Below, piece by piece: positions 23,982-38,625 of a DNA stretch of 64,000 nucleotides. Position 1 is the first letter of the stretch. Each line of letters begins with the position of its first letter. The stretch covers positions 1-64,000 of the forward strand of contig JAXGGA010005242.1 in NCBI GenBank assembly GCA_038373865.1. Direction: 5' to 3'. The DNA is from Uloborus plumipes (Eukaryota; Arthropoda; Arachnida; Araneae; Uloboridae). The notes below the pieces were generated by a model that saw nothing but the letters and a program-made list of their open reading frames with translations, made no database searches and had not been told where the DNA came from. The translations under genes were made by a program, and so were the position numbers.

Positions 23982-26900
23982 TCAAGCTTTTTTTTTTAAT
24001 GTTTCTTTTTCAACAGCACTTTGATTTTCTTCAGTGTTTGTTTTTCACCAACTCTCTGTGGCTCATCTTAATGTTTTAATAACATTTTATAAAGTTAGAA
24101 AATTCACATTCTACTTCATCAACTTCTTTAATAGTTGTTTTTCAATTACAATTGTCTGTGGTTCATTGAAGAAGCCACCATTTTGGAAACAATTCTTTAC
24201 TGATTCACTGCATTACGCCTCTAAGTGCAAACAGAAAAATCACAGGTGTTACTTTTTTATGGCATACTGCTTCAAAATATGTTCTTTTAGTTTTTAGAGT
24301 CTATTGTGCAGGAATTAAAAGAGAGGGGAGATCATTTTTATATTTTTACTTGTAAGTTCATGTTCTTTTAGCTATTAAATTTCAAGTAATCATGATATAG
24401 ACAATAATTTACATGAGAGACATATTAAGAGTTATCGCAAATTGACTGTACATACTTATATAGTTACTTATTTCTGAAGTTTTTTCATATATAAAATATA
24501 TAACTATTGAATTCATGATTTTGACAATGGAGTTCATTTCTTTTAAACAAAATGTGAAAAAAAATTTGGTGCATCATTTATAATTTTGTAGTACTGTTTA
24601 TCATTCAGATCAGATGAGGTTTTTAATTTGATGAACATATCAGTATTTTTTTCATCAAGATTTTTTATCACTATTTAGTTAGCTTTATTATTATATTTAG
24701 CATTGTTTTGTAATGTTATTTTTTGAAATGCTGTCTGAGCTTATATTTGTTACTTCTTTTGATGTCTTCAAGGGAGAAATTTTGGTTTCATCAAAACTAT
24801 TGTTATAGAATTATCCCTTTTTATTAAACATTTTCCTCCTTTGATTTAAATAAATAAATAATAATAAAAAAACTGCCCTCCCTTCTCCCCGAAAAGAAAT
24901 TTTGGCTTTACTAGGTATCCTTGTCCTGCCTTAAATAAACATTTAAGTGAAAGTTATCCCGTATAAAGCTTTAAGATTTCTTAGCAAATAATGGAATGAA
25001 TTAATTATGAATAATAATTTATAGTAACATGCAAATTGATTTGATTAAAATTGTAATATTCCTTTTGATTTCTGTAAATGTAGATTTTTTTTTCTTCAAA
25101 TAGTAATTACATTTATAATTTTAAACTTTTATTAGTTCTAAAAAATACTTTACTTAAAAAAAAAAAGTTAAAAATGTCACAGAAAATTCTTATAAGTTTG
25201 AAGATTTATGTGTTAAGTTTGAATCCTAAAAGTAAATTTAATAATTTTAATTGTTTTTTATGTGAAATTGATCTATTCATGTGATAGTTATATAAAAGTA
25301 TGCATGATCTTTATCAGCACTGACTGATATAGCCTTGACTACGTAAGCCCAAGAAAATCTCTTGTAGATATAATCTCAACTGCTTAACGTTAAAAAACAA
25401 ACAAATTTTCTGATCTTAGAAATCAAGATTCAAACAGAATACTTTTCTGCTTAGTATCTCATCAGTAATTTGTTTCATAAGTATTTTGAGATTGAAAGCG
25501 GGTGGCATAAAGCAAATTATTTATATTCTGAGCAATAATGTATGTGAATTTGTAGCAGTTTCTGTTTCACATGAAGTTCAAAAAATACTCAAACATATGT
25601 ACATATATACAATCCCTGGTCAAAATAGACACACTATGGATTTTATAACTGTCTGTTTCATACTCTGTCTAGCGCAAAGTTTTGCTTTGTACCTATCTTA
25701 CAATGTTTCATATTGATAGCAGAGTGTAATCAACTGTGGAGTCGCTTTCTTACGTACTGCAATTGTATAAGCAGTCTTTTTGTTAGTTTGTCTGCTGTAG
25801 TCTTGTCCACAAATATGCAGCAGGAAGTAAAGTCTTTCATCTTGACAACATACTGCAGCAACCTGAGACTTTCATAGTAGAAAAAGTGGCTGAATGAAAC
25901 AATAAAATTGTATAACTCTGTACTGATTCAAAAAATATCAAGTATATATATTTTTCAATAAATTTAATGTTTACTTGTATAATTATTCTCAAAATAATTA
26001 CATTGTTCAGAAACAGAAACTGCAATGTATTTTAGAAACTTTAAACTTGTATATATGTATTAAACTAATTGCCAAATTTTACAGCTTATTATTAATTATT
26101 TTGTTTTGAGCAAGTTGATGATCAAGATTTAAGAAAAAAATTGTTTTCATTTGACTGAACCTTTTGTAGGTGCCCAGAAATAGAGGGCAGCTGCAGAAAG
26201 GATAGTTGCCCTTTCTCCTTGAAGTTCACAAAACATATTCCTCTTGATGATCTTTTTAAAAATTGAGATGTTGTTGAAGAGCAAAATGAATATGTATTTC
26301 AGTCATCATTGGTAGTTAAATTTGCAGTCTTTCAGTTAGTTTGAAATTAAAAATATTCAAATAATTTTTTTCGTGACGTAAAATTACTGAGGCATCTTTT
26401 ATTTCTGCATTTTTGTATCTCAAAATTTTATACTACGCATGTAAAAGTAAAAGTTTTTTACCTTTTTATAGATGAAATTTTAATCACAGCACATAGTTTT
26501 TAAAGTTCAAAAGTACTTTTTCATAAGAAAAAATTTAACGTCTGAATTGAGCTTGGAGAAACTGCTTAGAAATATTTTTAAATGCAATTTTTTGAGTATA
26601 TAGTAACCTATAAATTGCCAGTTACCAATTTAAAATTGATATAGTTATTTTCTGAAAAGAATATTTAAGTTATTCTGGTTTATTGTGTTTTTTCTCATAG
26701 CCAAACTAGTAAATGTCATAACGACGTAACAATCGTTTCAAATGCTCAAAGATATGACTTTCTTTTTTAAAAGCTAAAATACTATTCACTGTTGTATGTA
26801 TAAGTTATATTTTAGATTCAAAGACTTCACATTTCTTTGAAATTAGTTTTATATGTGTAATGTAATATATTTTATTGTTTATATACAGTGTATTAGTAAA

Positions 26901-27417
26901 ATAGAAAATTAATATGTTTTTAAACTAAATCAACATAAATGATATTGTGCCAGTGTTAGTATTTTGCATTTTTAAATTCTTTGTTTGTGATCTTTATGCT
27001 TGATGGTAGGAAAATTTATGTACAAATCATTAATGTAGTTAATTGTTTTAAAAATGAATTTTACAGGTTTATAAGGTGCATTGTGGTAATGTTTAGAAAA
27101 CTGTATGGACTATATAAAATCCATTTTTTGACAATTGTAAAAATTGTAACTCATAATGTTGAAATAAATAGCAGTTATATATATATTGATTCTAATGTAG
27201 TGTTGATTATTTTAGAGGCATTTATTATGTATTTCTCTCATTGCGTTTAAAGTGATTAGTAGGATGTAAAAGGTAGGAGAATTTTTCAAATATAAAAACA
27301 ATTACTAGATATTTTAATGCAAAACTACAGTTTGTGAGGATACTTCCAATCATTGCATGATTTTTGCTAGTACAATGATGTTGATGTATTTTAAAAACTC
27401 ATAATATATTTTTGGTG
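23982..27417. other. Intergenic region between XKR and (6-4) photolyase
   Basis: AT-rich sequence without a supported exon. On the minus strand AATAAA at 27226-27221 is a candidate poly(A) signal for the photolyase. No clear repeats were recognised. Confidence 0.45.
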
Positions 27418-27572
27418 CTATTTCTTTTTGAAGTATTTGTCAATAGATAGTTTCGTTTGAGAGTCAGATTGTGATTTACGTTTTTTAGAATTTGACTCTC
27501 CTTTTGCTGCATGTGGATTTTCTTTGTTTTTAATTTTTGGTTCTTTAGTCCTGTCTTCAGTACTTGTAGAAC
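27418..27572 (-). CDS. phr6-4: (6-4) photolyase last exon, basic tail
   Basis: Acceptor TGTTTTAG. Encodes 51 residues of a Lys/Ser-rich tail outside the photolyase fold, with SKKRKS and a C-terminal [11 protein letters not shown], then stop. The exon phase matches exon 10 (GGT across the junction). Confidence 0.85.
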
Positions 27573-30500
27573 CTAAAACATTAATGTAATATAAATACAA
27601 TATCAAATGAAAAAACACTAGTCACTTTAAAAATTTAATAATATATTAAATTAATTGCTCATGTGATGTAGATTTAAATTTTTGTTTTTGAAACACAGTT
27701 ACTTAAAACACATTTTGGACTTCTGCTTCTAGTCTGATAATAAGAGTTAATTAATTTCTAATATAAAAGTTAAATATGATTACCTGAATATAAATATGTA
27801 TCATACCTTCTAGCCATGCCCGTCATTTCAAGTTCTTTTAGGGTAAGGGGGGGGCAGAGGGTGCAAAACAATGCAATTTCATCGGAAAACAACAAAAACC
27901 ATGCCCACTTACATAAATACATTGATTTCTCAAAGTCGGGGGAGGGGGGGTAGCAGGCCTACTTCTAAACTGTTAAGATAGGAATTTAGAAAAAACTGTG
28001 TATGTTATTTTTTCGATGGGCAAAAACTCGATTCATTCCATTATTGATATTAAAATTCAAACATGAAAAAATTGCTAAACATTACAGAAATTTAGTAAAA
28101 ATTTCGAATATTAGCTAGATTTCAAATGAAACTCACTATAATCTAAAACTGATTGGAAAAAAATAATCATAAATAACGCATAACAAGTGTAAATTCTCAA
28201 AAAAAATGATCCAATTTCAAAAATTAGGGAAAGTAAACATGGCAAGTAGTGCATACATATTACAGAAAAATATCAGTCATACATTAATAGCAGTCAATAT
28301 GAAAGATCTGAGCAAATGCGTTTTAGTATTTAGATGTCTAGTAGAGCACAGAATATATTTTCTACCATGCGCAGTAGCCTACTTTACATCTTATTTTATC
28401 TCCAGTAATATCAAATATTGAACAAGTAATTTATATAAGCAAGACATATAAATTTATTTAATCGTAAGAAAAGGTGCAGTTGCAGTTAATATTTTCAACA
28501 ATTTATGTTATCTATAGCTCATTTATTTTGCATTGATTCAATTTATTTCATATTTACCTGTTTTATTTGCCTTATAAGCAGCTGCCATTCTCTTTATATT
28601 TTCTACTCTTGCTTTGTCATGGTCTACAATGGGAGCTGGATAATCTCGGCCTATAACACAACCAAGCTGTTCTTGAAGCTAAGGAAATTAAATGAACGTT
28701 ATACCTAAGAATTTTGAAAATGACATGAAACTATAAATATAAAGGGCCATTCCATGCTATATTTGCTGCTTATTTTTGAACTCTTTTCATTAAAAACCTA
28801 AAGTATAAGAAATAATTTAAGGTTCAATTTATAGATTTAAAACGTAGATGTTTACGATGTGTCATTTCTACTAAGAATTTGAAGCAAAATAACTGCTGAT
28901 AGGTATTTTGTCAGCAAAAATGGTACTGTGACTAACATAAAAAATTTGCAACCCTGAAAAACGATGCTCACGTGACGAGGCAAATTTTTCTGAAAGTTAA
29001 ACAGATATTTAAAATAAGACGATGTACAGTGGAACCTGGGTAACTCAACACCCCCAGGGACCACGAAAACAGGCCGAGTTAAGCATGTGTCAAGTTACAG
29101 AGGTTCCTTCATTTCAATTCCTAAGGAGTGTTCTGTATTACTTACCTATAACTGCTTACCCATTTCCTTTATAAAAACCAATTCCAGTAAATAATTTGTC
29201 TTTCCCATATATTTTTTGAAAAGTACATTAAATAACAAATTAAATAGCATTACGCCTCGGGAGAAATAAAAGGAGGAATATTCCCTATAAGAACTCGTTC
29301 CAAGAAATCTCAGTATAGATTTCTCAGAAATGTTCAATGTGAAAAAATTTGGTAGCAAAAAGTGGACTAGAGTAGCAAGTGGAGGTTGAATTACAGAGGT
29401 TCCTGCAAATATGTGTCAAGTTACGGAGGTTTCAACCCATCGAAATGAGCATTGGGTCAACCATCGGAAAATAAATGTTGAGCTAACAGGGTAGTCGAGT
29501 TATCTACGTGTTGAGTTACCAAAGTTTCAGTGTATTTGTAAAATGAAAACATTCTACTTTAAAAAATTTACACTACACATTTATTAAAGCTGAATTTTGT
29601 TAGGTCCTTAGTGGTAGTTTTACTTAGGACTATGCGTGGCTAACGTAACCACCAAATAACAAGCCAAGCATACATATAAAAAAACTTGACACTTACACTA
29701 CTTTTATGCTTTTTAGGAACTTTTTTATGTTGCATCATGGTTCCTTTCTTTTCTTTTTTTCCAAATTAGTGTAGTAAATTTAATTTGAAGCTTCCCTTTA
29801 ATTAATTCAAGTTGAATGCATCCAGAAAAAAAAAAAAAACTTTTTCAAACTGAATAACATCAACTTCCTAATTAAATCCTAAAACTCTTGCTTGAAAAAA
29901 GTTAAATCTATACAATTAACGTAAACAGCACTACATATTTCCTTGAAAAAGATTTTGAAATCTATATTTTATAACAATACTGAACATATTTTCCTTTATT
30001 TGTATCAAACAGCATTTAATACAAAATTTTATTACAAGCCATTTTCTAACTGACGATCCATAGAGGCACCTCAGATTCTAAATGCTTAGCAGCATTTAAA
30101 AAGCTTTGCTGACAGTTGCAGGTCCAAACAGTTGCAGGTTATGGGTGTCATGATCCACCGCCTCCTCCTTTAAGCGACCAAAGATAGCCTAAAGCTATGT
30201 TTTGCAGGCTTATGTTTCGAAAAATTCACCCTAGACACTATTTATGGCCGAATCCATTTGTCATGTACTGTGGTTTGCATTACCCTTATGGCCAGGATTG
30301 CCAATGGACAACTACAGCATCTCTTAAATTTTCCAAATTGTTATGCTATCTTATCAAAAATGATCTCCTAAATTCGAAAATCCAATTTATTTTCCGCAAA
30401 AAAACTTATTTAATTACTTATTAAGCATTTTAATCGGCTCAAAAGTGCCACGAGGAGAAACGATCTCTGATTGGCTTGACGTCATTCGTGCCTGACGTAT

Positions 30501-33500
30501 ACCACGCCCCTCTCCTTCGGAATACGTTTTTCAATGCGAGTTAAACGCTGATGCTTCTTAAACTTTATTATTTCTTACATACATTTAATATTTGAAATAA
30601 AGCTTTGATTTATAAATATTATTGTGTGCTGAAACAATTCTAAACAGCCAACATTATAATTTGGCGCAAATAACAGAGGAAATGATTATGTAGCTCTTAT
30701 CACTGAAGCAGCAGTTTTCTTTTTGGCTGAGAAGCGCAAGCTCAGGGATATTATTTTCTGGTTTGTTTCTCATTTTGCAACGTTTAAATAAGTCCTGAAA
30801 GTTAATTTTCACGAGAATATTTTTTTTAATCTAAACCTTATTTCTATCAGCTTGATTCACACTAAAAAGAATAAAATAAAATAAATATTTTATTCCTTGA
30901 TTACAATGCTTAAAACTTTCAGTTGATCTTAATGTATTTATGTTTAGATAAATGCCAAAGCAGCCAATGAAATTTAAATTAAAATTGAGAGAAGAAAAAT
31001 AGGCGGTATCGTATAAGCTACTAAGCAGTAAACCACCTATATCTTCTTTTAAATTTTTATTTAAAAATATGGGTGGCTAATTTAGCATTACCGAAAGATA
31101 AATAAATATCTTAAAATCAATTGAAAACTTTGAGTATTGTAATCAAGAAATCAAATACTTATTTTTATTGTACACACTTTTTATTTGCGAATCAAGCTGA
31201 TGGAAATAGTTTTATTTTTAATTAAATTTCAAACCCATTTATTTCAAATAAATTTCAAAACAAAACAATTTTTAAATAAACATTTTTTTTTCATTTAAAG
31301 ACTAAGATATTAAGTAAAAAATAACAACAATAACAATAATAACAAAAGAAAAAAAAAAGGTTTTGACTTTAATTTTACCATAAATGTATTGCGCATAAAA
31401 AGAGAATGATTTACACCTATCGTCAATCTGTTCGTTAAATTTGTTAACAAAAAATTTGCAGCTACTATTATTTTTCATTGTATTTGGAAATAATTAAATT
31501 GCGAAAGCAAAATGTGAACATTAGGGCAGAGAACTAAGAAATAATCTTTAAAAACGGGGTGGATTTAGTGGTTGAGATCGTAAGTTAGTAGCTTGATTAC
31601 CATTGTTGGATAAACTACTACCTACCACATGCATGTGATTTTAATCTTCCCTTTCAAACAAATTAATATTTATAAAAATGTAAGGAAAGATCTCGAAGAA
31701 ATTGCTACGAAGGTTGTATAGAAGTTTGAAAAATAAATAACCTTAGTAGGAAATCTATTGTAATAATGTTTCATGTAAATCGGTGTGCACAAGAACGTGA
31801 GGTTGGAAAATTCATACTTTTGTTACTTAAAAAGAGGTAACTCTTAATTATTTTTTTTTTCGTTTTGAGCATTAAACAAATGCAAAACCATGAGCAAAAC
31901 GAATCACTTTTCATAACTCGAAAAATCACTTATAATTTCTACAAATGATATCTGAAATTAATTGCATTCCTGTCTTCATTTCATGCCGATAACATGCTTT
32001 CAAAGCAGTTCAATTCTTTGGACATTATATGTTTTATGTCAATGTGTTGGAGAATTCCTGGAAAGTTTCCTTCCCCCTTTATCTCATCTGTACGTTCTTC
32101 ACTTCCCTCGGGTGAAAAGGAGAATTCTCGGAAATTCAAACAATAGTGCAAGTGCAGGATAAAAAAAGAAGTTCCTTTTGAATATGTTTCTTAGTGAATA
32201 TTCTTTTTGGAAGTTAAGATGTGGTTTAAAAACTAATCATACCATGATCCCAATTCACAAAAACCTTAATTTTAACACATAAATAAATACAGAAGATCGG
32301 GATTTATATCTAACTGACAGATCTTCCAATAATTTAACTCCAAACCGTGAAAATAATTCTATCCCTACCGAAAGCGTTCGGATATCGAAGAAAGACGGGA
32401 GAATTATTACAGGGGAGCTGGCGCGTAAGGCACATCCGACGTCACAACTCGAGAGTCACGTGACACCCCGTTTCAGCTGAAAACGAAACTAAGCTGTTTT
32501 TGCCGATCAATAACTTTTAAAATATCGCACTGAAATTCGGAAAAAAATTTTTTTCGACCTTCTTAGGTCATTCTGAGTGTATTAAAATTAAAAACAAAAA
32601 ATGCTGTAGTTGTCCATTGTCCCGGATTTGAAATAACCGTCCAGTATTTTGAAAATTTCCCGTTTCCCGGAGAACCTTGATATGGCACTGCTAAAGTCTC
32701 ATATTCTAGCTGAGAGGACGATGCATTGATAAAACAATGCTAAGACAATATTTGATAAAATAACAGATTATTTTCAAAAAATGAAATAATAACAAATTAA
32801 AGACACCTCAAAACTTGAAAAGAATTTTCACAGCAGCGAAATCAAGTAGTCAATATGATTTTTTTTAAAAATATAATTAGTTTACCTTTTTTATTAGAAT
32901 AATTATTATATTATAATGTTTTGAGAAAACTAAACAGTTTTTATTCCTGAAGATTTTGAAGTATTGTTTGCCTTTTGTAACTTCTCTTAGTTAGTACAAA
33001 TAGTAACGTTTAATTCTGTGTATGCTCAGTTATAAAATCAAAATTTTCGTTATTGACTACATATTTCATCTAAACATTAGTCATCAGTAAAAACGAATAC
33101 ACCTTCCATGCAAGAAAAAAAGGGGTTGATAAGGGAGAAATACAGATTGTCACAATATTTCGTGTTAAAACTTTTCTCATTAGTATTCACAAAGAAAAAT
33201 AACAATGCAATTGTAAAAAAGGTGGGTTTTCTTTCATATGCTCATTGTATAATTCATTCACTTCATGAATATTTTGTGAGAAAAGTTCGATATTTAACTC
33301 CAGGTTGTGAAAGTTTGACTTTCAAACTTCACCTCTTTTGCTCCCCCACCCCCCCCCAGAAGCATGCTCAGTATTTTCAGTTTTTAAATTTGGCAACCCT
33401 ACTTATGAAAGTGACCCGTGCCAAATCCAGAAGCTCGATCTGCTCTTGCCTGCTGAGGATAACTAATGTGTCAAAAACCACACTGCATTTATTTGTAAAA

Positions 33501-36500
33501 ATAATAAACTTTAAAAAGAAAAAAAATGATATTATTATTATTATTATTATTTTTGTATTCAAATTAAAAAAAAAATAATATGTGAAAATAAAAACACTAA
33601 TGCTACTTTAATTAATGCATTACCTTTTTGGGAGCTTTCCAAGGTTCATATATGTATTCAGGAGGAAATCTTTTCAATATTGGTACATATTTTCTGTAAA
33701 TGTAATACATATACATAGCACATTTAAAGTATCATTTTAAAAATAATTTGAAGAAATAAATTTTAAGTTTTTAAACAGTACAATGATAAAAGTTCTAAAA
33801 TCATTTTAACATTGATACCTAATATAATCTCCATTTTTATCGGTCTTCTTGCCAAATGCAATAGGACTATAAACACGAAAATACTGGTGAAAAAAAGCAC
33901 TGCAGGAAAGCCACATCCAATTTCCAGCATTTAAACTCCAATCAGCATCTAAAAGTAATTCCTCGAAAACCTAAAAAGTAAAAAACACGTCAATATGAAA
34001 CTTATGTTTCAGATTAGTAAAGGAACACTATTTAATTAAAAATAGCAGGTATTTTAATACTAATACAGTAGGTAAATGTTCCAATCCATGTTTGCGCAAC
34101 ATTATGTGTTTTGTGTGATGTTTTGCAACGCTTCGTATCCAAGTAATCTCACCAGGGTTTGTACACTCCATCAAAACTCCTCTAATACTTCTTCATTTAG
34201 AAACAAATTTCAAAGGGCTCTTCAAACTCATGCATTTTTGGCACTAATTGCTTCAAAACTCTCTCTGTTTTATTTTAAAACTGCATAATCTTCTCTCTAT
34301 AAGAGTGATTCAATACATATCCATTTCCTCTTTTTTTCGCATTAAACAAATGTTCCAACTTTTCATTTTGTCATCTAAGCTAAGGGTAAATTACTGTATT
34401 TGTCTACTTTTATTTTCTCAGCTTGGCAAGCTGTTCTCTCATCCATGTATTATCTGCAACTATAACGTTATATACTTTCTTTCCTTCAAGTTTTGTACAC
34501 ATGCACCTGCATATTACATGTATTGTTTTACCTTCACTTTATTCCCATCAGTAAAAGTCAGTTCATGTAATAGTTAAGTTGTTTGCTTTTTAAAGTTACT
34601 TTGCAGCGTAAAGGTATTTATTTATTCCTTATTATTTAAAATACTTAAAAATACTGAAGGAGGTATAATATATTGAGTGATTGTGTTAAGAAAAATTGAT
34701 TGTGAATTAGCAATTTGGAGGTAAATGTGTGGTTCTACAAAATTTCATTTTCCTCCTTCAAAATTTTTCCAAACCTCCTTTATTTTCCTTTCCAGAATGG
34801 AGTACAAACCCTGCTCACAATCATGACCGCAACAGGCCAGCTAATTTTTATTACCTTACTTACTTTAACATTTTTCTCATCAAAGACTACTATGTCTCAA
34901 AATTTATTGCAGGAATTCAAACCAAATTGTGGAATACAGATGGTCTTTAATTGTATAATTGTAATATTCTGTTTCAATTTGTGTGACGAGTTCTTCATGA
35001 GTTTCAGGAAGTAGAACACATTTCTTGCTAAGCATTACTAGCATTTCTTAAGAAGCAATACAAGAGTTAAAAGAAAATGTTGTATACAGATGGAACTCGG
35101 AGATGGGAACAAATGGTGATTTCATTTTAGATCTAAGCGATTGATACTCTTCAATAATTTGAAAGATTGAAAAAATGAAATATATAGAAGAATGACTGGA
35201 GCAACATATAAGACTTTAAGGAGTAGATAATCAAAAACAAATGGCCTTATTATTTTCTAAATGAATGCTTGTGAAATTATCTTTTCTACATAAATATATA
35301 TTTTTCATGACATTATAATATAAACTAAGCACTTTTTAGCATTAATGAGACACAAATTGTAATTATTTTTGTCATAATGTTGTTTTGATTACATTTTTTC
35401 AAATGAAAAAAGAAGGCAAACACTAAAAAGAAGTTTTATTTTTAATTTACACTAAACTGTATACCTTCATCCCATGCTCCCAAGACACCCACAGATCTCC
35501 TCGTGTGAGAAAGCAGGCAACAGCATGTCGAGCTAAATGATGAACCCAACCTTCTCTTCTCAATTGAGTCATTATAGCATCAATAAATGGATAACCGGTG
35601 AGAGCCTTATGATAAAAAGACAAATAAAAATATACAATAAGGAAATGTGAGGTAACAATACACATTTTAAAGTTAGAAATGTTTTTCTTTTACATAGACA
35701 GCAATGAAAGATTTTACTTAATGAGGGCAAAATTTTCTCAAGTAATTCAGTATTGTTTAGTAAATTTTACAAAATCATACATAAAAAAAAAAAAAAAAAT
35801 CACTTATTGAAATTAAAATTGCACCCAATCAAGCTGGATGCTTTTTTTTTTATCTGGCTTTGCTAAGACCAAAGCACATATCATTAAAAAAAAAAAGGTT
35901 TTATTTTTTCTCAATTAGTTATAAATATTTTTTCACTACAGTATTCTGCTGGAGACCATAAAGCATTGGTATTGTGACACAATACGATATTTAAAAATAT
36001 ATTCTAGCTTTAAAACAGGCTATAATGAAGAAATGAGCTATAAAGACTGAAAGTGAATCAAATGTTCAGTGTAACAAATGCTGTTTCCAAAGTTAGTAAT
36101 TTCAAAAACAGAAATTATAACAAACATAAAATATTCTAAAAATTGGATTAATTTTAAGATATTTTTCAAAAAAAAAAAAAAAAAAAGAGAACAACTCCAA
36201 CTCTTGGTTTAAACAAATCAATGAGTTATTATGTATTTGAGCTGACTTACATTTGTCCATGCTTCAAGAAACTCTTTATTTTCATCCCAAGGGATTTGCA
36301 TACAAACATCATTTCCAACCATTTTATCAAAATTTAGAGTAGCAGAGCCAACAGTATAAAAGAATTCTCTCCAAAAAAGCTGACCATGAAGTGAAACTGG
36401 TGGCTTTGTATAGCCATTCTATAAATAAATAAAAATATATAAGCTTTTTAAGATACTTTTCTAAAAATTGTAAAAGCTGGTAATAAGTATTTACATAATA

Positions 36501-38594
36501 AGAATTTATCAAAAATTAAAATTAAAAGAATTTTTGAAGATATTAATTAACTCAAAAAAGCTAAATTTATCTTTTAAGAATTACGAGATGATATAATATT
36601 TGAGTTTTTTTAGAATATTAAGTGCAGATTATTGGGGAAGCAGAAATACAAAAATTTAAAACAAAAGAAACTATGTATACTTCAAATACTTTAGCATGTT
36701 AGCTAAAGTATTTGAAGAAAGAAAGAAAATTAATGTTTAGCACATGAATAATAATTAATAACAAAAACAATATTATTAAAGCAAGTTTGCAAAGTTATTG
36801 CATAATTTCCCAAATTCTTTTCACATTTGTACTTCAATAATGATATGTTTACCCTTCATTTTTATTGTGTCTATACAAATGCATATGCTTTTACTTTATA
36901 GATTATGGTTAGTAAAATTCAAATATTATACTTCAAATAAAAGGTCATTATGAGAAAAAGGAGAGAACATCTGAAATTTTAGATAAATATAATGGAAATA
37001 AGAACCTAACTTTTATCTTTCTTAAAATTATTTTCACACCCTAGCACAAGGGTCTCCAACCTTTTCTACCTGAGGTCACATTGTAAATTTTTGGAGGTAA
37101 ATCAAGTAAACAATCCAACTCTATTTCAGTCCAGATAATCCAGTTAGCACTTGCTCATCTTACTTGTCATACAATCAATGTTTTTTTTTTTTTAATTATT
37201 ATGTATACATATATTAACCAAGTGCTCCAGGGTGGTTTTTAGGTTTTCTGGGTTTAGAAATTAAGTAATTTTATAGGGCTACGTTTTTTCTTCTCCGTTT
37301 GAACTTTATAAGCTTTCCTCACACGGCCGCGCCAAGCCTGATCGGCGCCCTCGTACAAATGTTTTCTGAGCGCCTTATGTGCTGTAAGGTTCGATAATTA
37401 ACACCAGTAGTGATGTTTTAAAGACAAATATAATTTAGAAAAAATAAGTTTCGCGGAAAATGCCCCCCCCCCCCCCTAAAAATACTTCCAAATGTCGAAA
37501 AACTCCTTCACACATAACATTATATTTTCATTCTTTTCAAAATGATTATTTTCAATTTTCGTTCTATTTTTTAAGCAGTAGTTTTTTTAAATATCCCGAA
37601 ACATTTATTTCGTAAAAGCCTTAGAATATAAAGAATATTAAATTTTAGAATCTCAAACTAAAATAGTAGGTTTTTCGATAGTTGAATTAAAAAAAAAAGT
37701 ACATGACTAAAATTTCTTTTGTGTCAAATTCAAATTGTTTACATTTAACGCAATCAACGAGTAAATGGTCCAACAAACAGTTTTACCGTAATCTCCAAGA
37801 TCACTTTGCCTAATGATCTTTTGATGTGTATTTATTAATTAATTATTTATTTTTTTTTATAATCAAAACATGCAATGGGTGTGTGAAACTAGATCTGTGT
37901 CTTCTTTTAGTGCAGAAAAAGTTCCAAATTAAAGTATATATATATATTTATCTAGCTATTTTTATTTCTTTTGGAAGTTAAAAAATGCGCTAAAATTAGC
38001 ACATAAACAGAACATCGGTAGAGTTCGGCGCCTTTTAGGCTGTGGCACCCCCGTGCGCTGCACGGCTTTGCACATTGGCACGGGGAGGCCCTATTTCCTC
38101 AGGCTGGACAAAATCTGTTTGCTGATCAAAATGTGTCCAGCGGGTCATTAGTTGGATATCCCCCCTTGTGTAATACATTATTAAATTAATAACCACTATA
38201 ACTAGCTTACTTTGCTTTTCATATAAACTTCTCTCAGCCCATGGTAGAAAGTCCGAGCTGATAAACATCCAAATTTGACGTAAGGGCTCAGTACTGTCGT
38301 GCTTGGCTCAAGAGAATTAGGAAATGTATCAGGCTTGGCAAATTTACAAATCCATGACTGAAATACAAATAGCATAAAATGTTATAGGTTTATAAAAAAC
38401 AAATGATTGTACACATAAATTAAAATTAAAAAAAAGTAATTACTTTTCTTCTTAAAGTAGAAGAAAAATTCTTCTTAAAGAAAACCATAATGATTTGGTT
38501 ACTTAAATATTGAAAACATTTTTATTAAACGAATAAAATAGCTTTGTGGAGAGCAATGTCTAACAATTATTCCTTCGTTTCAACAAGAAAAAAA

Positions 38595-38625
<31 letters not shown>

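Noticed and set aside
33108..33578. 156-aa open frame on the plus strand
   Set aside because: Low complexity, with runs of Ile and Lys from simple repeats, inside a photolyase intron and next to exon 9. No family resemblance.
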